From positions 1 to 64,000 of the forward strand of contig NZ_JAEUAK010000014.1 in NCBI RefSeq assembly GCF_019511345.1: a stretch of DNA of 64,000 bases, in the 5' to 3' direction. Shown one piece after another: positions 51,035-60,062 of this stretch; the first letter of the stretch is position 1; each line of letters starts with the position of its first letter. Under the pieces are notes generated by a model that saw nothing but the letters and a program-made list of their open reading frames with translations, searched no databases and was not told where the DNA came from. Origin of the DNA: Rhizobium mesosinicum (GTDB lineage Bacteria > Pseudomonadota > Alphaproteobacteria > Rhizobiales > Rhizobiaceae). The position numbers were made by a program, and so were the translations under genes.

Positions 51035-51144
51035 ATCCTCGGCCTTGTGCCGAGGATCTGCGCCAGTCAATTAAATGTCTGAAAACAAATGCTTTCTCGT
51101 CAAGAGAATTGCAGTAGTCAGATGCTCGGCACAAGGCCGAGCAT
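51035..51144. repeat. RIME-like element: two inverted copies of a palindrome
   Basis: ATCCTCGGC-CTTGT-GCCGAGGAT (51035-51057) and ATGCTCGGC-ACAAG-GCCGAGCAT (51122-51144). The loops are complementary, so the second copy is the reverse of the first. The ~110 bp span with two large palindromes fits the rhizobial intergenic mosaic elements (RIME). Confidence 0.6.
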
Positions 51145-51194
51145 GGCGGATGGGCGCGCCGTCGAAATAGAAGGTCTTTTGATCGAACCCGAGA

Positions 51195-51345
51195 TGCATA
51201 GGATACATAACTTGCATAGGGTTTTTCATTGGTAATGTGGGAAATGTCAGAAATGGTGACATGACAGGTGTTAAATCTGACATTTCCTATAGAGCCGTTG
51301 AAACTGCCCATGCATCTCCTGCATCCTATGCGGCATGAAAAACCC
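51195..51345. repeat. Nested inverted repeats downstream of the transporter
   Basis: Inner arms GAAATGTCAGA/TCTGACATTTC (51241-51251, 51276-51286); outer arms GGGTTTTTCAT/ATGAAAAACCC (51218-51228, 51335-51345) and GCATAGGAT/ATCCTATGC (51196-51204, 51323-51331). The arms cross rather than nest cleanly, so alternative folds are possible. Confidence 0.5.
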
Positions 51346-51366
51346 GGCGCCTTACGAACGCCGGGT
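51342..51366 (-). terminator. Intrinsic terminator of the MFS transporter
   Basis: On the minus strand, ACCCGGCG/CGCCGGGT with a 9-base loop runs into GTTTTTCATG. Confidence 0.8.
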
Positions 51367-51393
51367 CTTTGATTTCAGGATATTCGACGGACC

Positions 51394-53280
51394 TTAGTCC
51401 AGCGCATGAATATCCCGGTTTTTGGTTTCCGGCAGGAACAGCACGCCGATAACCAACGTGATCGCTGCGAAGACGATCGGATACCAGAGGCCATAATAGA
51501 TGTTGCCGGCGGCGGCACTCATCGCGAAGGCCGTGGCAGGCAGCAGGCCGCCGAACCAGCCGTTGCCGATATGATAGGGCAGCGACATGCCGGTATAGCG
51601 GATGCGGGTCGGGAAGAGCTCGACCAGCAGGGCCGCGATCGGGCCGTAGACCATCGTCACGTAGAGCACGAGCACGAACAGGATGGCGATCGTGCCGACC
51701 CAGTTGACGCGGGCAGGATCGGCCACCATCGCGAACGAACCGCCGCCAGGGATCGTGTAGACGGCCATGTCCGTCACGCTTTTCGCTTCATCCGCCGTCA
51801 GCAATTTGCCGGCAACGAGTTTGTCGGCCGGCAGCGTTTCCTTCTGGCCGGCGCGTATCGCATCGGCATTGAGGCTGAGTTCCGGATTGGCGGCGATGAA
51901 GGCATCGAGCTTGGCATCGGCAACCTTGGCAGCACCGCGCTTCAGCGGATAACCGGCATCATGAAGGGCAAGATTGACGCCCTTTTCGAAGACGGCATTG
52001 GTCTTGGCTGCATCGGCGCCGGCTGCGACGGCGTCGTAACCGGTAATGGTATCGTCACCCACCTTCACGGTCGCAGGCTGGCCCGCCGGACCCGGCACCA
52101 CGTCGTAAGGCACTGAGTTCTTGGTCAGGAACGCGGTTGCGATATCGCAGGAGTTGGTGAATTTCGACGTGCCGGTCGGATTGAACTGGAATTTGCAATC
52201 CGCCGGATCGGCCGTCACCGTTGCCCGGATCGTCGCCTGCGCCTCGTAGAGAGCCGGATTTGCCATATACGTCATCGCCTTGAACAGCGGGAAATAGGTG
52301 ACCGCTGCGATCAGCAGGCCCGCCATGATGATCGGCTTACGGCCGATTTTATCCGACAGTCCGCCGAAGATGACGAAGAATGGCGTGGCGAGGAAGAGGG
52401 CGATGGCGACCATGATGTTGGCCGAGTACAGATCGACCTTCAGCACGCTCTGCAGGAAGAACAGGGCATAGAACTGCCCACCGTACCAGACGACTGCCTG
52501 ACCCATCGTGGCGCCGAGAAGCGCAATCAGCGCGATCTTCGCGTTCCGCCACTGGCCGAAAGCTTCCGTCAGCGGTGCCTTCGACCCCTTGCCTTCCGCC
52601 TTCATGCGCTGGAAGGCGGGCGACTCGTTCATCTTCAACCGGATCCAGACGGAGATACCGAGCAGGACGACGGAGACGAGGAACGGAATGCGCCAGCCCC
52701 AGGCGGCAAAGGCGGTCGAGCCCATGATCGACTGGACCGTGACGATGACGATCAGCGACAGGAAAAGGCCAAGCGTTGCCGTCGTCTGGATCCAGGACGT
52801 AAAGTAGCCGCGGCGGCCGTTCGGCGCGTGTTCGGCAACATAAGTCGCCGCACCGCCATATTCGCCGCCGAGCGCCAGGCCCTGCAGCAGGCGCAGGCCG
52901 ATCAGGATGATCGGAGCGGCAATGCCGATGGAAGCAGCCCCCGGCAGGATGCCAACCAGGAAGGTCGACATACCCATGATGAGAATGGTCACCAGGAAGG
53001 TGTATTTGCGGCCGACGAGATCGCCAAGGCGGCCGAAGACCAATGCGCCGAACGGACGCACCAGGAAGCCTGCAGCGAAGGCGAGAAGCGTGAAGATGTT
53101 ACGCGTCGCTTCCGGATACTGGGTGAAATAGGTCGCGCCGATATAGGTGGCGAGCGAACCATACAGATAGAAATCATACCATTCGAAAACCGTGCCGAGC
53201 GACGAGGCGAAGATGACCTTCTTCTCCTCGCCCGTCATCGGACCGGCTTTCACATTGTCGACGCTTGCGACATTTGCCAT
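51394..53280 (-). CDS. MHS-type MFS transporter with a large inserted loop
   Basis: A 628-aa protein with GGAGGACA before ATG 53280. About 12 membrane helices are visible and MFS loop motifs occur twice (GRLGDLVGRKYTF and GGLSDKIGRKP). It resembles metabolite:H+ symporters (ProP/ShiA/KgtP group). These are usually 430-550 aa; here roughly 170 residues (about 355-525, between helices near the C-terminal half) form a soluble, Ala/Asp-rich insert with a Cys pair (ADCKFQF ... TNSCDIA). The insert is probably periplasmic. The substrate is unknown; organic acids or betaines are typical for the group. Confidence 0.88.
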   Translation of the reverse strand: MANVASVDNVKAGPMTGEEKKVIFASSLGTVFEWYDFYLYGSLATYIGATYFTQYPEATRNIFTLLAFAAGFLVRPFGALVFGRLGDLVGRKYTFLVTILIMGMSTFLVGILPGAASIGIAAPIILIGLRLLQGLALGGEYGGAATYVAEHAPNGRRGYFTSWIQTTATLGLFLSLIVIVTVQSIMGSTAFAAWGWRIPFLVSVVLLGISVWIRLKMNESPAFQRMKAEGKGSKAPLTEAFGQWRNAKIALIALLGATMGQAVVWYGGQFYALFFLQSVLKVDLYSANIMVAIALFLATPFFVIFGGLSDKIGRKPIIMAGLLIAAVTYFPLFKAMTYMANPALYEAQATIRATVTADPADCKFQFNPTGTSKFTNSCDIATAFLTKNSVPYDVVPGPAGQPATVKVGDDTITGYDAVAAGADAAKTNAVFEKGVNLALHDAGYPLKRGAAKVADAKLDAFIAANPELSLNADAIRAGQKETLPADKLVAGKLLTADEAKSVTDMAVYTIPGGGSFAMVADPARVNWVGTIAILFVLVLYVTMVYGPIAALLVELFPTRIRYTGMSLPYHIGNGWFGGLLPATAFAMSAAAGNIYYGLWYPIVFAAITLVIGVLFLPETKNRDIHALD

Positions 53281-53409
53281 TGTCTGTCCTCCACAGAGTG
53301 ATGAGCAACGGTCGCGGCCTACTCTCCTCGAAGCACATCCCTGGCCGCGACACGCCTGACAAGAGTTTGACAGAAAAGACGCGTCAGAAAGAGGGATGCT
53401 TTGGGATTA

Positions 53410-54260
53410 TGACTTTAGTCTAATTTTGCGCGCGAATTGTCGCAGCATGGCTCCTGCCATGGCGGAGCAGGCACGGCACGCCGCAATCATCATGCCCGCA
53501 AAGCCTGGGCCGGAGACTGCCGGTAGGCGAGCACCGCCGGCAGGGCAGCGAGGACGAGAAATATGATCGCAAGCGTTCCGTCTTCGGATGCGAAGCCGAT
53601 GGGCAACTTGGCGCCGCTGCTTTGCGAGAAGAAGCCGGAAAGAATGCGTGCTCGTGCCTTCGGTCGCGGCAAGATCGAGCAGCAGATCACCGACGGCATC
53701 GCCGCTTTCCGCATCGAGGCTGGCAGTCGGTTCGTCGGCGACCATGACGCCGCGCCTGCGCAACAGCGCCGGAGCGATCGCCACGCGCTGCATTTTATCG
53801 CGTGACATGGTCTCGACCTTCTGCCAGGCACGGCCGACGCCAGCGATCTCGAGGAGATTATGGGCACGTTCGATGACCGCCGATGTGGCAGCACGGGCAA
53901 CAGCACGTTTTCGACCGCCGAAAGCCCAAGAAAGGAGATGAAACTCCTGCATGACCAGTCCGATATTGGCGGCGCGGAAGCGGTCACGGCGACCTTCAGA
54001 GAGTGCGGCAATATCTTCGCCACTCCAACGGACGGGGCCTTCGCCAACCCGCTCCAATCCGATGGCAGAGGGATGACGAAACGCCGCAGCGTTGCGGTAC
54101 CCTTCCCCCTCTTCTCGTCGCGCACGCAAACACCTTGACTCCTGTGGAAAACCTTTTATGAGCAACGACGGAAAAGGAATATCCATGGTTCGCCACGAGC
54201 ATGCCATTGCTGAGCGCAATCACCTGGCAGGAATTGCCGGGCTGGATTTTGCCGTTTCGG
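53410..54260 (-). pseudogene. Decayed ABC exporter (ATPase plus permease remnant)
   Basis: Fragments of a LolD/MacB-type ATPase appear in two minus-strand frames: GEDIAALSEGRRDRF, NIGLVMQEFHLLS in one, then LGLSAVENVLLPVLP in another, back to ADEPTASLDAESGDAVG. The Walker A region is missing. The signature motif is altered (ETMSRDKMQRVAIAPALL). About 100 bases after the ATPase end, a third piece, LAIIFLVLAALPAVLAYRQS, looks like the C-terminal end of the partner permease. Frameshifts and a large internal deletion have therefore fused the remains of two genes. Confidence 0.85.
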
Positions 54261-54416
54261 TTTCTTCCAAAACCAAGGCCAAAACGACGACGAAAACCGT
54301 CTGACGTCTCTGGCCTGCCGCTCTCTCCCCGGCCCGGCCGGGGACAGGAGGTCGCGATGATGTCGCGCTTCCCCCTCACCGGATCAAGAGGAGAGAAGAG
54401 AAAGAGAGCTTGAGAA

Positions 54417-55451
54417 ATGGGTTTCAAAGTTGCAGTTGCGGGTGCGACCGGAAATGTCGGGCGAGAAATGCTCAACATTCTCTCCGAGCGCGGTTTCCCG
54501 GCCGATGAAGTCGTCGCACTTGCCTCCGCCCGCTCCCAGGGCACCGAGGTTTCCTACGGCGATCGGACGCTGAAGGTCTCGAACCTGGAGAATTACGATT
54601 TCTCCGACACCGATATCTGCCTCATGTCGGCCGGCGGCGAGGTTTCCAAGCGCGTCTCCCCGAAGATCGGCCAGCAGGGCTGCGTCGTCATCGATAATTC
54701 CTCGGCCTGGCGCTACGACGCCGATGTGCCGCTGATCGTTCCGGAAGTGAATCCGGACGCGATTTCGCTCTTCACCAAGCGCAACATCATTGCCAATCCG
54801 AACTGCTCGACCGCCCAGCTCGTCGTCGCGCTGAAGCCGCTGCATGACTTCGCCAAGATCAAGCGCGTCGTCGTCTCGACCTATCAGTCGGTTTCCGGCG
54901 CCGGCAAAGAAGGCATGGACGAACTCTTCAACCAGACGCGCGCCGTCTTCGTTGCCGATCCGATCGAGAACAAGAAGTTCACCAAGCGCATCGCCTTCAA
55001 CGTCATTCCGCACATCGACGTCTTCATGGAAGACGGCTACACAAAGGAGGAATGGAAGGTTCTGGCCGAAACGAAGAAGATGCTGGATCCAAAGATCAAG
55101 GTGACCTGCACTGCAGTGCGCGTTCCCGTCTTCATCGGTCATTCGGAATCGGTCAATATCGAGTTCGAAAACGAGATCACCGCCGATCAGGCGCGCGATA
55201 TCCTGCGGGAAGCACCAGGTTGCCTCGTCATCGACAAGCACGAGAACGGCGGTTACATCACGCCTTATGAATCTGCCGGCGAAGACGCGACCTATATCTC
55301 GCGCATCCGCGAAGATGCGACCGTCGAGAATGGCCTCAACCTGTGGGTCGTCTCCGATAACCTGCGCAAGGGTGCTGCTCTTAACGCCATTCAGATTGCC
55401 GAGCTGCTCATCAATCGTGGCCTTGTCAAGCCGCGCAAGCAGGCAGCCTAA
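54417..55451 (+). CDS. asd: Aspartate-semialdehyde dehydrogenase
   Basis: A 344-aa protein: FKVAVAGATGNVGREML (NADP fold), active-site Cys in NPNCSTAQLVVAL and catalytic His region in GHSESVNIEF. It reduces aspartyl phosphate on the shared route to lysine/diaminopimelate, threonine and methionine. GAGAGCTTGAGAA precedes the ATG. A terminator follows. It is essential in most bacteria, so the adjacent pseudogene marks a real boundary of decay. Confidence 0.98.
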   Translation: MGFKVAVAGATGNVGREMLNILSERGFPADEVVALASARSQGTEVSYGDRTLKVSNLENYDFSDTDICLMSAGGEVSKRVSPKIGQQGCVVIDNSSAWRYDADVPLIVPEVNPDAISLFTKRNIIANPNCSTAQLVVALKPLHDFAKIKRVVVSTYQSVSGAGKEGMDELFNQTRAVFVADPIENKKFTKRIAFNVIPHIDVFMEDGYTKEEWKVLAETKKMLDPKIKVTCTAVRVPVFIGHSESVNIEFENEITADQARDILREAPGCLVIDKHENGGYITPYESAGEDATYISRIREDATVENGLNLWVVSDNLRKGAALNAIQIAELLINRGLVKPRKQAA

Positions 55452-55478
55452 TACCATTTGTAAACCATAATAGGCTAA

Positions 55479-55506
55479 AGCCCTGCTCGACGAGCGGGGC
55501 TTTTTC
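55479..55506 (+). terminator. Intrinsic terminator after asd
   Basis: AGCCCTGCTCG/CGAGCGGGGCT stem (one wobble pair) followed by TTTT. Confidence 0.85.
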
Positions 55507-55620
55507 GGGCAGACACCGTCGTATAAGCGCTCGCTAAAAGGTGATCGTGACAAAATCGCCGGTGGCTGGCATTCTCCTGCCCGCCTTAAAAGCTATGCAG
55601 ATCGAGAGCGGGGTTTCTCA

Positions 55621-56442
55621 ATGCGCATGATAAAATTGATTCTGGCGGCCGCCGCGGCAATGGGCGTCCTCAATTCAGCACCTGCGTTCGCGCAAGGGGG
55701 ACAATGCGGCAATACCAGTGCCGGCTTCGAGGACTGGGTGGCCGATTTCAAGCAGACGGCAGCAGCCAATGGTGTGAGCCAGTCGGTCCTCAACCGCGCC
55801 TTCGCCAATGTCAGCTATAACAGGCCGACGATTTCAGCCGACCGCGGCCAAAAGAGCTTCAAGCTGTCTTTCGACGCTTTCATGAAGAAGCGCGGCGGTG
55901 CCGCCGTCATTTCCCGCGGGCGTTCGATGAAAGCCGCCAATCAGGCTCTCTTCGCCTCGATCGAGCGGCGCTTCGGCGTGCCCGCCGGTCCGCTGATCGC
56001 CATCTGGGGCATGGAGACCGGCTTCGGCAGCTATATGGGCAATCAGCATACCATGTCCGCTGTCTCTACCCTTGCCTATGACTGCCGCCGTTCGGAATAT
56101 TTCACCGACCAGCTTTACGCAGCCTTGCAGCTCGTTTCGGAAGGCTATCTCAGCCCGCAGGCCCGAGGCGCTGCCCATGGTGAAATCGGCCAGACGCAAT
56201 TCCTGCCGCGCAATGTGGTTCGCTACGGCGCTGACGGCGACGGCGACGGCCGCATCGATATGGTCGGATCCCGCGCTGACGCGCTGGCCTCGACTGCCAA
56301 TTTCCTCAAGGGCCACGGCTGGCGTGCCGGCGCCGGTTACCAGCCGGGTGAGCCGAACTTCGTCGCCATCCAGGGCTGGAATGCCGCAGCGGTCTATCAG
56401 CAGGCAATCGCTTATATCGGTCAGCAGATCGACGGCAATTGA
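55621..56442 (+). CDS. Lytic murein transglycosylase (MltB-like)
   Basis: A 273-aa protein with a signal peptide cut near AFAQ. The catalytic Glu is E132 in METGFGSYMGN, and LAYDCRRSEYFTDQL plus GEIGQTQFLP are MltB-family (SLT_2) motifs. It cleaves peptidoglycan to 1,6-anhydro ends in the periplasm. The signal peptide has no lipobox, so it is soluble rather than a lipoprotein as in E. coli MltB. It lacks the extra C-terminal peptidoglycan-binding domain. Confidence 0.93.
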   Translation: MRMIKLILAAAAAMGVLNSAPAFAQGGQCGNTSAGFEDWVADFKQTAAANGVSQSVLNRAFANVSYNRPTISADRGQKSFKLSFDAFMKKRGGAAVISRGRSMKAANQALFASIERRFGVPAGPLIAIWGMETGFGSYMGNQHTMSAVSTLAYDCRRSEYFTDQLYAALQLVSEGYLSPQARGAAHGEIGQTQFLPRNVVRYGADGDGDGRIDMVGSRADALASTANFLKGHGWRAGAGYQPGEPNFVAIQGWNAAAVYQQAIAYIGQQIDGN

Positions 56443-56472
56443 AGAAACGTTCAACAGGAAAATGAACACGAG

Positions 56473-56497
56473 CGCCGCGTGCGAATGCGGCGTTTTT
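56473..56497 (+). terminator. Intrinsic terminator after the transglycosylase
   Basis: CGCCGC/GCGGCG stem with an 8-base loop, followed by TTTTT; it lies against the end of the convergent diguanylate cyclase gene. Confidence 0.75.
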
Positions 56498-58137
56498 CAT
56501 TTGCGGAAATCGTGGGTTCCGCCGGCAGTCTTGCGGCGCTCTTCCTGCGATGCCGCGGAAGGAACAATCGGCCCTGCTACGACGCAATTGCGTCCCGAAG
56601 CCTTCGCCGCATAGAGCGCTAGGTCTGCACGCTTCACCAGATCGTCGAAATTGCGATTGCTGACGGCATTTGCGCGCCCCGCACAGCCGAAGCTTGCCGT
56701 CATTCGCAGGCGCTCCCCACTCGGCAGCGCGATGTCAGCAGCCTCGATGGCCAACCGGACACGTTCCGCAACGGTCGCCGCATCCTCTGGTGTCGAATCC
56801 GGCAGCAGCGCCATGAACTCCTCGCCGCCGTGGCGGACCAGCAGATCGAAGGAGCGGAAGCTTTCCCGCGCGATGCCGGCTACGCGCTTCAGGACGATAT
56901 CGCCGGCATCATGGCCATATATGTCATTGATTTTCTTGAAGTGATCGAGATCGAACAAAACGACCGAAATCCAGCGTGATCCATACTCAGCCTGCATCAG
57001 AAGCGCTAAAGCGGCAGCCTCGAAGCCACGGCGATTATAAAGGCCTGTCAGAAGATCGGTCTGGGCAGCATTGCGCAGCTCGTTGATGAGCAGTTCACGC
57101 TCTTCAGTGACACGGGCGACGAGACGGATACCCCGAACAGCAAGCGCCACAATAAGGGCAACGAGCAGCACCAGTCCGGCTGACAACGCAAGTACGACCG
57201 TCATGTGAATATGCGAGCGCATCGACAGCTTCTGTCCGGTCACATGAATATCATCGGTGACGGAGGCAATTTTTTGCTGCAGGAAATCCAGCCGCTTATT
57301 CTGGATACCGATCCATTTGTCTCGGATCGCCTTGTCCGGCCGCAGCGCACCGGAAACCATGGCCTTTGTGAAGGTATCGGCCCAGACCTCGTCGGGCTGA
57401 GACCTATAAGCAAGGATCTCCCGTACGACAGGCGAGGAAGAATGAAAACGCAAGCGATCCATGCCGTTGCCGAGCATTGTTTCGCCTTGAACGAGCTGCT
57501 CGTGCGACATCGCGGAAAAGTCGGCTCGGTCGAAATAGCGCTGGCCAAGATTGCCGATCAGCCGTTCGCCGTAATAGGTCAGCAGGATACTCATCAGCTC
57601 ACTGGATTTGCGCAACAACACGGGATCATGGATCCTCGACGAAAGCGACTCGACGAGTCCAAGCTGCTTCAATCCGGCCTGTCCATAGATATGAACGGGG
57701 TTGCCGCCTTTGCCGTAATAACCTCGATCGACCGCCGAACGTGTCGCAACAATACGGCTGTAAGCGAGGCGGAGATTGGCAAGTTGTGACTGCAAACCGA
57801 GATCGAGCGTTTCAACAGGCGGGAGGCTGGCGTTGAAACGCGCGCGTTCGCTGTCGAGTATGCTGCGCCTTTCCATCATGGCAGCCTTGGTCATCTCGTT
57901 GGGATTATTGATGTAAGTTCGCGCCGCGACGAGTTCCGCCAGAATTTCATTGGCAGCAATCGATCCTCCGCGGGCAAGAACGTCGGCAAAGAGATGGTCG
58001 TTTTCGAGCGCGCGGTATTGCGTGAGCGAGGAGCGGATCAACACTACCCCTTCGGCAATCATGAAGACAAAGGGCAGCAGAACGGCGGCGAGGACTACCC
58101 TTCTGATATTCTTGAATTTCACCACTTCGAAATTCAT
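56497..58137 (-). CDS. Membrane diguanylate cyclase (GGDEF)
   Basis: A 546-aa protein from ATG 58137. Two membrane helices (about 14-33 and 310-335) flank a ~280-residue periplasmic sensor, followed by a short linker and the GGDEF domain: DLLTGLYNRRGFEA, VVLFDLDHFKKIND and active-site GGEEF (in RHGGEEFMALLP), so c-di-GMP synthesis is expected. An inhibitory RxxD site is not obvious to me. There is no EAL domain. The sensor ligand is unknown. It stands alone between the transglycosylase and carbonic anhydrase genes. Confidence 0.93.
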   Translation of the reverse strand: MNFEVVKFKNIRRVVLAAVLLPFVFMIAEGVVLIRSSLTQYRALENDHLFADVLARGGSIAANEILAELVAARTYINNPNEMTKAAMMERRSILDSERARFNASLPPVETLDLGLQSQLANLRLAYSRIVATRSAVDRGYYGKGGNPVHIYGQAGLKQLGLVESLSSRIHDPVLLRKSSELMSILLTYYGERLIGNLGQRYFDRADFSAMSHEQLVQGETMLGNGMDRLRFHSSSPVVREILAYRSQPDEVWADTFTKAMVSGALRPDKAIRDKWIGIQNKRLDFLQQKIASVTDDIHVTGQKLSMRSHIHMTVVLALSAGLVLLVALIVALAVRGIRLVARVTEERELLINELRNAAQTDLLTGLYNRRGFEAAALALLMQAEYGSRWISVVLFDLDHFKKINDIYGHDAGDIVLKRVAGIARESFRSFDLLVRHGGEEFMALLPDSTPEDAATVAERVRLAIEAADIALPSGERLRMTASFGCAGRANAVSNRNFDDLVKRADLALYAAKASGRNCVVAGPIVPSAASQEERRKTAGGTHDFRK

Positions 58138-58213
58138 GATTGATCCACGCGCATAGACTGCCCGCAAGGGAGCCTATTGGAATATCTTAAAAAACCGATA
58201 AAGCGGTCTATCC

Positions 58214-58855
58214 CTAGATTTCGGGACGGGTAAAATCAAGCGTCTCGGAATCCATCACCCAGAGTTCACCGGTCGAAATATCGAACCAGGCACCGTGAAG
58301 CTCCAGCTTGCCCTCTTCCTCGAGCGCCTTGATGTCAGGGAAAGATCTGAGATTGTTGATCGAGTTTCGGATGGAGACTCGCTCCAGCGCAGTCTGCCGT
58401 TCAGCCGGCGTCATGACGTCGTTGCTGCCGATTTGTTCGGCGGCAGGGCGAACGAGCGACATCCAGCGGCCAATGAAATCGCCTGATGACAAAGGTTCAG
58501 CATCGGGATCGAGGGCTGCGCGAATGCCACCGCAGCGGCCATGACCCATGACGACGATATTCTTGACCTTCAGCGCCTGCACGGCGAATTCGAGAGCTGC
58601 CGACGTGGAATGGAAATGGCCATCCGGTTCATAAGGCGGCACCATGTTGGCGACGTTGCGGATGACGAAGAGTTCGCCCGGCCCTGCGTCGAAAATCAGT
58701 TCGGGAGCCGCACGCGAATCGCAACAGGCAATAACGAGCGTCGTCGGGCTTTGCCCGTTTTCCGCAAGTTGCCGATACCGGTCGCGCGCATCGGCATATC
58801 GCCCGCTCATGAAGTTGCGATAACCGTCCAGCAGGTAGTTAGGGAAGCTCATCAT
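58214..58855 (-). CDS. Beta-carbonic anhydrase
   Basis: A 213-aa protein. Zinc ligands are C44 (CCDSR), H105 and C108 (MGHGRCGG), with the Asp-Arg dyad D46/R48 beside the metal. It interconverts CO2 and bicarbonate in the cytoplasm. The length and sequence fit the bacterial plant-type beta class. It is next to pdxY in the same direction, 60 bp apart, but a functional link is not evident. Confidence 0.96.
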   Translation of the reverse strand: MMSFPNYLLDGYRNFMSGRYADARDRYRQLAENGQSPTTLVIACCDSRAAPELIFDAGPGELFVIRNVANMVPPYEPDGHFHSTSAALEFAVQALKVKNIVVMGHGRCGGIRAALDPDAEPLSSGDFIGRWMSLVRPAAEQIGSNDVMTPAERQTALERVSIRNSINNLRSFPDIKALEEEGKLELHGAWFDISTGELWVMDSETLDFTRPEI

Positions 58856-58915
58856 GCCTCTGGATTAGCGCGGGCTTGAGCCAAGATCAACTGCTGCGCT
58901 GCAAAAGCACGCAGC

Positions 58916-59791
58916 CTATTTTTTCCGCCGCTGGGCAGGATGGATGAGGTGACGCATCTGCACCATTGCCATGGGCGTCGAAAGGCTGGAGGCATCGCTT
59001 GCCAGCATCAGCTCGTTGCTGCCGCGCTTGACGGCGCGCGCCAGCACTTCAAACACACTGGCAGTCGCCAACTGCAGCGCCTTTTCATCCTCCACACCTG
59101 AGAGCAAGCGGGACAGGAAGAGCGCTGCAAGCAGGTCTCCGAGCCCATTTGGTGGGTTTTCGACGACACGGTGTTCGGCAAGCAGAGCATGCTTTCCAGA
59201 GAGGTAGAGATTGCCGGTGCCGCCTGCCATCATCGGCACCGCCGATGTGACCAGCATGCGCGAGGGACCAAGCGAAAGTGCGGCCTCCATGACCGCGTTA
59301 TTGTCATCGAGTGCCGCACCCGACAGCCACGCAAGTTCGTATCGGTTCGGTGTCGCGAGCGAAGCGAGCGGTATCAGATGGTCGCGGATCGCCTCGGCTG
59401 TCGCTTCCGGCACGTAAAGGCCGCCGAGATCGCCCATGACCGGATCGCAGACATAGAGCAGTTCCGGGTTCTTTTCGCGCAGCGACGACACGAGTTTCGC
59501 GACGGAACGGGCCTGGGCTGCGTTGCCGAAATAGCCCGACAAGACGGCTTTGACCTCGCCGATCGACGGTGCGTGGATGAGATCGTCGATCGCCGCTTCG
59601 AAATCGGCCTCGGCGAAGGTAAGCCGTGTCGAGCGGCCATGACCCGGATGCCAGGGCAGCACGATCGTCGGCAGCGCCCAGACCTGATGGCCAAGCGTTT
59701 CCAGCGCAAAGACCGCAGCACGGTTTCCCACCGACCCGCGCACGACATGGCTGGAGATGACGATGACTGCGCCTGCTGCGTTTTCCGACAT
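58916..59791 (-). CDS. pdxY: Pyridoxal kinase
   Basis: A 291-aa ribokinase-fold protein from ATG 59791 (MSENAAGAVIVISSHVV); the frame opens further up without support. GNRAAVFALETLGHQVWALPT binds pyridoxal and the anion-hole motif GLGDLLAALFLSRLL holds the catalytic Asp. It phosphorylates pyridoxal in vitamin B6 salvage. A ~270-bp AT-rich gap separates it from the divergent gdh gene. Confidence 0.93.
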   Translation of the reverse strand: MSENAAGAVIVISSHVVRGSVGNRAAVFALETLGHQVWALPTIVLPWHPGHGRSTRLTFAEADFEAAIDDLIHAPSIGEVKAVLSGYFGNAAQARSVAKLVSSLREKNPELLYVCDPVMGDLGGLYVPEATAEAIRDHLIPLASLATPNRYELAWLSGAALDDNNAVMEAALSLGPSRMLVTSAVPMMAGGTGNLYLSGKHALLAEHRVVENPPNGLGDLLAALFLSRLLSGVEDEKALQLATASVFEVLARAVKRGSNELMLASDASSLSTPMAMVQMRHLIHPAQRRKK

Positions 59792-60062
59792 AGTATCCGA
59801 ATCCGAATTTGACCGCCGTTGATGATCTTTTTGACGAGGCGCTGTCAACCATTCTTCACGCGAGCGTGGAAATGTAAGCCGTCGGAAATCCGGACAAGGC
59901 ATTTTGCCGTCCACTGGCATAAAATTGACGAAAAAACTTCAAAATCTCTCGCCAGCACGGCCAAAAAAGCACGAAAACTACGTTTCGCAGCCCTCTTTTA
60001 AGGATTTTTTCGAAGAACCTTCTGCTAACTTGCCCACATCAAAACAATCGGGGGGATGATCC
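59792..60062. promoter_or_regulatory. Divergent control region of pdxY and the glutamate dehydrogenase gene
   Basis: The 271 bp are AT-richer than the neighbours (around 59800-60040). GGGGGATGATCC leads into the gdh start. I see no defined operator. Confidence 0.4.

Larger units (their letters stand above)
50740..51393. other. 654-bp repeat-rich gap without a clear gene
   Basis: No supported gene. The stretch contains two palindromes in opposite orientation (RIME-like), an 11-bp inverted repeat (51241-51251/51276-51286), further arms at 51218-51228/51335-51345, and the terminator of the minus-strand transporter. Confidence 0.6.

Noticed and set aside
50660..51082. 140-codon plus-strand frame after the PAP2 gene
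   Set aside because: Overlaps the end of the phosphatase gene and runs through a palindromic repeat; no homology recognised.
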